Positions 34,882 to 43,903 of a stretch of DNA of 64,000 nt are shown here, piece after piece. The position numbers and the translations under genes are program-made. The notes under the pieces were generated by a model, which saw nothing but the letters and a program-made list of their open reading frames with translations, ran no database searches and had not been told where the DNA came from. Each line of letters begins with the position of its first letter. Positions within the stretch are counted from its first letter, which is position 1. The stretch is from Petunia secreta. Lineage: Eukaryota; Streptophyta; Magnoliopsida; Solanales; Solanaceae. Location: NCBI GenBank assembly GCA_029990175.1, contig JARKIP010000017.1, positions 28,817,001 to 28,881,000 on the forward strand. Direction: 5' to 3'.

Positions 34882-34901
34882 CTCGTTCGAGGACGAACGA
34901 G
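34882..34901 (+). other. Perfect hairpin just upstream of the polypurine tract
   Basis: CTCGTTCG-AGGA-CGAACGAG, an 8-bp stem with a 4-base loop, lies 5 nt before the polypurine tract. It may shape the RNA at the site of plus-strand priming or act as an RNA 3' element; this is inference. Confidence 0.7.
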
Positions 34902-34906
34902 AGTTT

Positions 34907-34919
34907 AAGTGGAGGAGAA
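34907..34919 (+). other. Polypurine tract
   Basis: AAGTGGAGGAGAA directly before the 3' LTR start (TGAAACG at 34920). It is the expected primer for plus-strand synthesis and fixes the LTR boundary. Confidence 0.85.
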
Positions 34920-37165
34920 TGAAACGACTTCGGTCAGTCGTTTCGAAAGTTAGAACTCCGATTGGCGTGCCGATAATTTTAAAATATTCGTAAGGTCTAT
35001 TAGGACCTGTCTGTAAGATTTGAGCTAAATCAGACCTCGTTTGGTAGGCATCGGAAGAAGGTTTCAGTTTTTATTGGCGATAAATATTAAAAAGAGATTT
35101 TCGAGTTCGGTTTTGCCGAATGAGCTCCGATTCGAAATCCGAAAGCGCCGTTAGGTTCGTATGATTATTTGTGATTTTTGTAAACTTTCTAAAGTGAATT
35201 CCGATATTGTTCGGCTAGTTCCGCAAAAATACCGAAAGTTAAATAATTTGACCTTTTTCCTTTAAATTCGCATCTTGAGTTTCGGGAGTCGGATTTGAGA
35301 TCTGTCTTCGCGGGTATGTTACATATATTTTGTATAGCTTACTTGAAAAATTTGGGATCATTTCGACTTCTCTAGAGTTCCATTTCAATTTTTATCGTCG
35401 TAGCGAATTTAAAAAAAAAAAAAAAGTTAAAGGAAAAAAATGGGAAAAGGTCGGTGGCCTAGGGGATTTAATCCCCTAGCAGATTGAATTCGGCATGTAC
35501 ATCAGAAACATTTCAAAACGCACAGAGAAGGAAAAATTAGAAAAGAGAGAAGGAAAAAGGGAAAAAGGAGTAGAAAAATAGTGGAATTTCTACCCCAAAT
35601 CTTCAGGTAATGATGCTAACTCATTATCTTAGCTTATTACGTGTGTTTGAATATATTTTTACGGTAAAAATAAGGATATTAGACATCGCCCTAATGGCGT
35701 AAATTGATAGTTTAAAGGGTCAATTGGACCCCGATGATGGAAATGATTATATATTCGCACTCAGTGAGTTATGGGCAACATATAAATATAATTTATTTAG
35801 GGTTTGGTTATGGAACTTTGAACCCTGTATGTAGGGCTGGCCTGCGTATTGCGTATGTGAATAGGGTATCAGGTTCCTAACTGGATTGCCCTAAAACATA
35901 AGGAATGAAGCCTTTAGCTTTATCTGATATAATTTTTCTGCTTATTGAATAGAAAGAGATCGTTTGGCGGTTAATCCAAAGGAAAAAGCAGTGGTTGAGT
36001 ATCAGGGCTAGCTTTGGGATACGGTAAGTGTTTATATCCATTTCTTTGGAGGCACTTGGCCTCATGGATTTTCTACCACGTGTTCCTTACGTGTGTAGCT
36101 GCCGATAGGCGTACTCATTACGCCTTAACCTTGGATTTACATTCTATATTATATATTATGTCATGTTATTGCTATTGCATTGGGAATCTGAGTATTGTAC
36201 TTTGGCTTGGAGTTGGCATCTGCTTCCCGGCTGTCGATGAGAGTCCTGTGCCGGTGAAGGGTTATTATTGCATCACATGGCATTTATATGCATTACATTG
36301 CATATCATATCGGGTGCAGGAGTATTCCGCCCCAGGAGAGTGCAGGAGTATTCCGCCTCTGGTTTTGATTTATATTATATCGGGTGCAGGAGTATTCCGC
36401 CCCAGGAGCAGGAGTATTCCGCTCCAGTTGGTTAGCAGATTGGATTCCCCTCGAATGCAGGAGTATTCCGCTTCGGGCTGGGATTGTGGGCACATGTGAC
36501 CCTTTGCATCTCATGTCATTTCATCTCATTTCATTTTATTTCATTTCATCCCATTCCATTTCATTTCATACTTTTGAGTAGATTTTTTTTTTTACATGAA
36601 TATTGTTCTGTTTATATGTGCATTGCTTATTTGTTGATTGTTGTCTGCTTCCGTTTCCCTGACTAGCGTATCTATTTTTCGAGGTTGCTAGTTTGTTCAC
36701 ACTTATTGAGTCCTCATGACTCACCCCCCCTATTTGTCCTTGTGTTTTCTTTTCGTTCGGCAGATTCTGCTCCAGGACCCAGCCAGTCGCGCCGTGATTG
36801 AGGAGTAGTACGTTCTCAGTTGTCTACGGTGAGCCATCCTGTTCATTGCGGCCACCCACTTCAGATATTACAGTTTTTCTTACTTTTGCTCCGTTCGGGA
36901 GATGTGTATATCTTTTGGCCTTCTTAGATGTCTGATCTGGAAACCTTTAAACATGTGTATTCTGGGTAGTTAGTTGTTTTGTCTAGACAGTTTGTATATA
37001 TGTCTATCCTTGAGAGTTATTTTATGTTGTTAAGGTCATGTTTAATTTCATTTTCAAGGTAATTGTGTGCCGTTTTTATTGATTCAGTCAATAGGGTTCG
37101 CCCGACAGGTTTAGGGGAGGTGGTCGGGTGCCCGCACGGCCTAACCGAGAATTTGGGTCGTGTCA
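34920..37165 (+). repeat. 3' LTR of the Tekay-like element
   Basis: 2246 bp, nearly identical to 27339-29584. Differences seen are C/T at about 35302, A/G at about 35831, one A fewer in the A-run near 35410, and one extra A near 36594. It carries the same five 15-bp repeats (36316-36471). Confidence 0.95.
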
Positions 37166-37170
37166 ACATG
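37166..37170 (+). repeat. Target-site duplication of the gypsy element (right)
   Basis: ACATG, matching 27334-27338. Confidence 0.9.
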
Positions 37171-38859
37171 TCATCATTATGTTGCCCATAATCATACTCA
37201 ACAAATTCAGGTGGAGTCTCAAATCCATCCCTAGCCTTTGCACGACCATGAGCCCAAAGCTGACAACCAAACCGCTCCCTGTAATGATGAATTAGACTTG
37301 GTTGAACCTTGTCAAGACTTTTACCTCTGGTCAGCAGATCAGCATACCAAATTACAAAAGCGCCACAACTAGTCCTAAAAAATGAGACACCAAAACAAAG
37401 AGTAAGACATAAGTAGGCAGGGGGTTATAAGTTCAGTCAATTATATCAAATTTTGCACTAAAACTTGCACAAAAATGAAAAGACTTACCGATCTAGTTGA
37501 TTCGGTGATAGTACCCAATGGGCTTTATAGGCAGCATTGAACTTGTCGTTTTTGAAAGAATCATGCAGAGACCCGAAGTTGACATACTTGAACAGATGTG
37601 GGAGCACAACAACATAAGCCTTGATGTGGTCAAATTTGTCTGCTGGTGGCTTCCTTCTTTTGACCATCGAATCATATACACGTATTTTCTTGTCGTGCAA
37701 ATCAAAGACTGCCAAAAAGTAATGTGTCACCGTTTCACCAGGTTTTGCTTGCAATCGGCACGGAAAATAGAGTTTATCAACCCCACCCCAGGGAATTGAA
37801 CACCTCCGTTCCAGGCCATGAAGGTAATCACACATATACTGTCCAATACCGTCAAGCCAGATTTCATCACCTGGTCTTTTACTTTTGTCTTTGAATTCTG
37901 ACTCATAAATAGAGCACATATAACTATCAAAAACAAGATCAGTAGTTGACAGTGTGTGAGGAAACTTGAACAAATGGTAGCATGCCCTCTTCCTAAGATA
38001 ATACATAGCAACATCGATATGCTGCAAAAAAATGAACCTGTTTAGTCAATACACAGAATAACGAAAACGGAACAAACCAAAGAACAGCAAATGCACTAAC
38101 ATTATCAGACAAAGGGTAGGCAACATCTACAAACTCCAAAAACCACTGCTTGTCTGGCTTCATTGTTTCCAGCTGATATGGATTACTGTCGTAATCATTA
38201 TCGCGTATATAACAAGCACGGTTGTTCCTAATTAAAAAGATACAAAATACAAAACACATATTACTTTTCAATGAAGTTCAACAGAAAATGCACTAACATT
38301 ATAAGAATATAATAGGCAATGAAGTTCAATCTTATAGGGGGACAGAACTTGGCATGTCCTTGTGCACAAAAAAGTCCATGGCCTTTTGACTGAGGTTCAA
38401 TTCTCCATATGCACAGAAATTCGATCCATAGGAGCAGAACTCAAGGGATAAGAAGTTCAGTCCATAGGGGATTGACCTATAGGTTTCCAAATTCATCCAC
38501 TATGCACTGAACTTATAAAACTACAGACAAGAAATCATAAAAAAATACAAAATAGACTTACTCATCAAGTTCAGTGCCATTTCTTTGAAATAGCAAAAAA
38601 GATTTAAACTCATCCAACACTGCTGGACTAATCTTCAAGTGGTGGAATGGACAAATACGTCTGTAATTACCCTTCCAGTCAGTTGTCTTCTTTTTAGTTC
38701 TTGTGGTATTATACGGAGATAGCAACCACTGACTGGGCTTTCGGTCCCTTTTCCCCACAAGACCTTGCTGCTCCACCTGTTCTACCTTAGTACTTTCAGG
38801 GGCTTGGTCACTTGCCTTGGCAATCGCCCTAACAATCGGAAAAGGCCTCTCATGTTCCT

Positions 38860-39595
38860 GTGATGTAACCTCTTCTTTGGGTGCTTCATCAATTGACTGC
38901 TGATCTTCAGTCATCTCCCCATGTCTTTCAACTTGGTTACTTCTATCAGCCTGTTGTTCTTTGTTCAGCTCCTCTTTCCCCTGTTCCTGAGTCATTACTT
39001 CTTCTTTGCCCGTTACACCGACTGACTGTTGTTTGTCGACAAGACTTTCAAAAGTCTGTGGGTCAGTCAAATCAACTTCTCTTCTTGTTTGCTCAATAGC
39101 CTGGGGAGTCTCCATAACAATCTTAAGAGGCATCTCCTGTTGCTGTGTCGTAATCTCTTTTTTCGGTTCTTCATCAATTGACTGACATCCAAGAGCCTGC
39201 TGATCTTCAGTCATCTCCCCATCTCTTTCAACTTGGTTCCTTCTATCAGCCTATTGTTCTTTGTTCAGCTCCTCTTTCTCCTGTTCCTGAGTAATTACTG
39301 CTTCTTTGCTCGTTATACCGACTGACTGTTGTTTGTTGACAAGACTTTCAAAAGTTAGTGGTTCAGTCAAATCAACTTCTGTTCTTGTTTGCTCAATAGC
39401 CTGTGGATTCTCCATAACAATCTTAGGAGGCATCTCCTGTTCCTGTGTCGTAATCTCTTCTTTCGGTTCTTCATCAATTGACTGACATACAAGAGCCTGC
39501 TGATCTTCAGTCATATCCCCATCTCTTTCAACTTGGTTACTTCTATCAGCATTCTCCATAACGACATCAACAGGCTCCTTTCCGTGCGAAATCAC
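38860..39595 (-). repeat. In-gene tandem repeat, unit about 300 bp, in Ulp1 exon 3
   Basis: A block with NQVERDGDMTEDQQAL, QSIDEEPKEEITTQEQEMP and VDLTEPLTFESLVNKQQSVG occurs twice in full and a third time in part. The units stay in frame, so they lengthen a Gln/Glu-rich disordered linker. The in-frame TAG at 39253-39251 lies at a unit junction where the neighbouring unit has CAG. Confidence 0.85.
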
Positions 39596-40243
39596 CTCTT
39601 ATTCTACTGTTTTGTTGACCGACTGCCCTTCTGGTTCTTCTCTTCCTGCTTGATAACTCACATCAACATTATACATTTCCACGTCATCGGTCCTCTCCTG
39701 TTGCAGAATTATGCCTTTTTCTTTTCCAAGTTCAACCTGCTGCTGATTTTTCGACATATCTTGCTGAATTTCTTCAGCTCTTGGTGTATCTTCAGCATCA
39801 CATGAACCCCCGCTAACACTTTCTTGACTCGGTGGCAGTATATTAAAACTAGGCATATCAGGATGTGAACTATTTTTCTTCAACTTCTTCCTTTTCCTTT
39901 CATAGGTTATTGTACCTGATTTCTCCACAATCATATCCTGAGGGAGCAAGCGAGGTGTCGACAGATCAAGCTCTCCACTTATACATTGCAATTGAATTTC
40001 AAGCACCTCCTTCTGGGCTGCAGTCAACTCACCAAATATATCTAATTCACTATCAATTCGTTCATGAATTTGTCTAGGGGTTTCATTGACAAACGCACCT
40101 TGTAAAGCTCCATGCAATTGTATAGCTGAATTTAGACCTGCACAACCACCGCTAACTTCTTTTATGACATCTGAACAAATTTTTGATTTCCTAACTACAC
40201 TGCCTTTGCTGGAGTCTTGTCTGTCATCTGAAGGAGATTTTGA

Positions 40244-40552
40244 TTTCCCGGATACAGCTCCATGACTGAAGTCTTTTCTTACATCTGGAGGAGACTTCCT
40301 CTTCCTTCCATCACTAGCATTGCCTCCACATGAATACAAGTTTAAGGAATTACGAACACTACCAGATTGTTCCTTGCTCCTTCTTCCACTAACATCTTTC
40401 CCGGATACAGCTCCATGACTGAAGTCTTTTCTTACATCTGGAGGAGACTTACTCTTCCTTCCATCACTAGCATTGCCTCCACATGAATACAAGTTTAAGG
40501 AATTACGAACGCTACCAGATTGTTCCTTGCTCCTTCTTCCACTAACATCTTT
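40244..40552 (-). repeat. In-gene tandem duplication, unit about 156 bp (52 residues), in Ulp1 exon 3
   Basis: Two nearly identical in-frame copies carry DVSGRRSKEQSGSVRNS and LYSCGGNASDGRK plus SPPDVRKDFSHGAVSGK. The copies differ at only a few bases, so the duplication is recent relative to the age of the element. Confidence 0.9.
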
Positions 40553-42481
40553 CCTCCAACTTGCTTCCTTTTCCTCAAAATTCTTAGCAAACTTCTTCAT
40601 AAAATCCAGAACACAATCAACCTTGTTATCTACACAACGAACCTTGTTTTCTACACCACGAACCTTGTTTTCTACACCACCAATATACTTCCTTATACAC
40701 CGTCGCTGACTACGCATCCTCTTCCGGAATTTTATATTCACCTTCTGCAAAAACAAAAAAAAAATCAATAGAACTGATAAAAATATTCAATTAAAATAAA
40801 AACAGAAAAAGATGAATGCACATGATACTTGAAAACTCACTTTAACAATTGCATTAACTAAATCTTCATCAAGCTCTACACCATGTCGAGCATCCTGCCT
40901 ATCATCACAAGCAGCCTCACCCGCATGAATATCATCCTCAGTCTCAGCAACATCATCCTCACCCACATCATCATCATCCTCACCCACATCATCATCATCC
41001 TCAGTCTGAGCACCAACATCTCCACTTTCATCAGCACCATCCTCAGTTCCACCACCACCTTCCTCAGTCTCAGAACCATCCTCAGCCTCAGCATTATGTT
41101 CACTCTCAGAACCATCCTCAGTCTCAGTCTCAGCAATATCTTCACTCTCAACACCATCATGATATGTCTGAGCCCCACAAACCTCAAAATCATCAGACGT
41201 ATCCTCACTATCTTCAACAACTTCTTTTCCTTTTAAAAGTTTACATGCAACAACAGGTACAACAGGACCTGCTTCTGTCACATTCAATTCCACCGACCTT
41301 TTTTCTTCCTCAGACAGAACAATTGGAACCATTTTAAATTTGTCAAAACTCTATTAAAAAAAAAACCATGAGAAATATATTAGCACCACAGTAAAATAAG
41401 AATAAAACTTTTATATGCAGAAATAGAAGTTTTGTCCTCATGGACTGAACTTCAATTGGTGTTTATTTTAGAAGTACAGTCCATGAGGACAGATACATGG
41501 ATGCAAGAGAAGTTCAGTACATAATGATAGAACTTCAGTAAGGCTGAAGAAGTTCAGTACATTATGATAGAATTCAGTCCATGAGGGTAAAGAACTTAAG
41601 CAACCACATACACACACACAGACACAGATATAGAAACTTACATTTACATTATGAAAATACTGATCAACCAAAGTGTTATACTGAGGATTTTTGAAACTAA
41701 TAAACCTAACCATCCTTGGGAAGCCACGACCATTATATGTACAAAAGTTAGAACGAAGTGATGGAAATAAATCCAAAAACCAAGCGCATAACACAAACGG
41801 GAATCCCAGTACATAGTAATTTACACCACTTTTAAGAGGTCTCATTGCAGAGTTAACTAGTGCTTCAAAACCCGCACTCCCCCAGGGATAAGCTCTACAA
41901 AGATCCTCGTTGTCAATGATATCCAAGTAATGCACTTCAACCAAGCTTGTTTTTTTGTTAGAACACAAGATGATTGACTGAAAAATATAAAACTCTGCAA
42001 TCTTCACTGCATCATCTTCATCGACCAGAGATGCCGGGGTCATTGATACTAAAAATTTACGAACGTCTGACACCTGAAGATTTCTTTTGCCACGAAAGTA
42101 CTGCTTCAGAAGCCTCTGATTCATATTTATAGCAGGTCCATCAAACAATTCCTCACGGTTTGCAGAAAACCTCAAACCAGTGTAAACATGATATTCTTCG
42201 GGACCAAAATGGATGAGATGACCAAAAATATTAAAACTTAATCTATTCGGATCACTGCTCACAATACGTGACAATAATAAACAGTGCAGTAACCTCATAG
42301 AAGTTTTGTACGACTGCAACTTCAGAAAGTCTCCAAACACACCATCCGAAAGCTTCTTACGCTGTGCTTTACTGAAATTTGAAATGATATTATCCAAATT
42401 GTGCTCCCCTTGCCAATATGCATTCATGTTGAACCAGCGGTCAAATGGATACACTAGATTACCTTCCATTCCAGCATCCAT

Positions 42482-43744
42482 ATTGCAAAAAGCTAACAAT
42501 AAAAAAAAACTATCAATCACACATACAAAATAAACAAAAATAAAGGTTTGAGAATACACACAGACACACGCACGCACACAGAAGTTCATTCCTTGGAGAC
42601 AGAAGTATAATAATAGTAGGCTGAGAGCACACACTGAGTCGCACACATATGGGCGATAGGCTTCAGTCCACTAGGAATGAACATCTGTCCTATGTGGACT
42701 GAGCATACACACATACATAAGTTCTTGGTGCTGCACCAGCTATAGGCAACTTGAATCAGGGTGCAATGTACACTAAGGTCAGAGGAAACCAGGGAAATCA
42801 AAACTTCAAGAGACAGGCAAAGAAATTCTACTGTGATTTCAGCAAACTGACTAAATGGCGGCTGGAAACTAAATGCCTACCCTCAAGATTACAAAAAAAG
42901 GAAAACTGGTCCTTCTGCCTATAATGTGCAATCAGAAAGTGAAGATATTCCTTCACAGATTAGAAAGATAAGTCAAAACTGGAAGCTGCACTATTCCAAC
43001 CGTTTTCAATGAAGCGCACGCTTCATGTGCTGAAGCGTGAAGCGACTGAAGCATGAAGCGAGCGCTTCTGTGAAGTTCAGTCCACACACACACACAGACA
43101 CACACAGTATGTGTCTCACACACACACAGACACACACAGAGACAGAAGTTCAGTCCACAACACACAAACACACACAAACACATACAAACACACACACACA
43201 CACTGAGTCACACGCATTGGGGAGGGGGGGAGGACTTCAGTCCACTAGGAATAAACTTCAATCACTGGAGACAGAAGTTCAGTCCTAGTGGAACTTCAGT
43301 CCATCACACACACAAACATAACTTCAGTCAATCACACACACAAACACACACACACGCACACACACACGGCGATCACAGAGACATGCACACACACATAACT
43401 TTAATACAAACACACTTGAACTTGAATAAAAATTAACTACTAAATACGCAAAAAACATACAAATTTAAACTTAAATAACGTTACTTAACTTAACAACAAC
43501 ATATTTCACGAAAAAATACAACAAAAAAAATACAAAAAAGTAGTATATGAAAAGAGAGAAATGTTATACCTGCGAAAATGCAAAGGTGAAGAGAGAAAAC
43601 GTAATGCAATGCAACTAAAAATGAGTTCGTTAACTATTCTACGTTTGAAGATGATTTTTGCATGAAGATTCAGTGAAGAAGAAGGGTTAAAATGCATGAA
43701 ATGAACGGGTTAAAATGAAGAGAAGGGTTTTAAAAACCCCTGTC
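42482..43744. repeat. Motif-rich and CA-rich subterminal region, right side of the MULE
   Basis: Upstream of the Ulp1 gene. Exact TTCAGTC or GACTGAA occurs at 42662, 43044, 43076, 43149, 43236, 43278, 43295 and 43323, mostly within AAGTTCAGTCCA. CACA tracts fill much of 43083-43400, and repeated GAAGCG phrases lie at 43010-43070. This mirrors the repeat-rich region inside the left end. No coding sequence is supported. Confidence 0.7.
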
Positions 43745-43893
43745 AATTCAGAAAAGACGAGGGGTAATTTGGACTTTTAAATATGCCCCGTTTAGTGTAC
43801 TGCCACAAAAGTGGCCTCTAGTGTAAAGCCACTGAAAAAAGTGGCCTCAAACTAAATACCAGTGTTAAAAGTGGCCTCTGGGCGAAATTTTTA
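43745..43893 (-). repeat. Right terminal inverted repeat of the MULE
   Basis: Read on the minus strand: GCCCAGAGGCCACTTTTAA, then GAGGCCACTTTTTTC, then GAGGCCACTTTTGTGG, then AAATTACCCCTCGTCTTTT. This is the mirror of the left end. Confidence 0.65.
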
Positions 43894-43903
43894 CGTTTTA
43901 ATC
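43894..43903 (+). repeat. Target-site duplication of the MULE, right copy
   Basis: CGTTTTAATC, identical to 19035-19044. Confidence 0.7.

Larger units (their letters stand above)
27339..37165 (+). mobile_element. Young full-length Ty3/gypsy retrotransposon, Tekay-like chromovirus
   Basis: Complete structure: LTR 27339-29584, primer site, gag-protease, pol with chromodomain-like end, polypurine tract and LTR 34920-37165, flanked by the 5-bp duplication ACATG (27334-27338 and 37166-37170). Each LTR is 2246 bp, and by eye they differ by two substitutions and two single-base indels, so insertion was very recent. The only coding defect seen is an in-frame TAG between protease and reverse transcriptase. 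It lies within the last exon of the MULE Ulp1 gene. Confidence 0.95.
27323..42481 (-). pseudogene. DUF1985-Ulp1 protease gene of the MULE, interrupted by gypsy insertion
   Basis: Minus-strand exons: 42481-41642, 41350-40841, 40744-38562, 38227-38101, 38021-37489, and 37374-37166 continuing at 27333-27323 across the insert. All junctions keep phase, giving about 1470 codons. Residues 1-280 look like a DUF1985 domain (FGHLIHFGPEEYHVYTGLRF). Next come an Asp/Glu tract in exon 2 and long Ser/Lys- and Gln/Glu-rich repeats in exon 3. The Ulp1 (C48) protease domain lies in exons 4-6, with His in THYFLAVFDL, Asp in RVYDSM, Gln in SPNQLD and Cys in TSCGAF. Such enzymes cleave SUMO-like tags; a role for this gene is not shown. 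Two in-frame stops lie in exon 3 (TAA 39601-39599, TAG 39253-39251). The gypsy element sits three codons before the original stop. Confidence 0.8.
19045..43893. mobile_element. Mutator-like element, Kaonashi (Ulp1-carrying) type, with nested gypsy insert
   Basis: The ends are inverted and diverged. The left 19045-19180 and the reverse complement of 43745-43893 share three GAGGCCACTTT-like blocks and the phrase AAATTACCCCTCGT. The direct repeat CGTTTTAATC flanks both ends (19035-19044 and 43894-43903), close to the 9-bp target duplication of MULEs. Inside are a mudrA-type transposase with SWIM motif (plus), B3-like genes (minus and plus), a coiled-coil ORF (minus) and a DUF1985-Ulp1 gene (minus). 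Removing the nested gypsy element leaves about 15.0 kb. Non-coding parts are rich in TTCAGTC/GACTGAA. Frameshifts in the transposase imply it is no longer autonomous. Confidence 0.85.

Noticed and set aside
40876..41236. ORFs on both strands opposite the acidic exon 2 of the Ulp1 gene
   Set aside because: Frame shadows of the Asp/Glu-coding tract.
43037..43288. ORFs rich in His/Thr or Cys/Val in the CA-rich stretch
   Set aside because: Translation of a CA/GT microsatellite.
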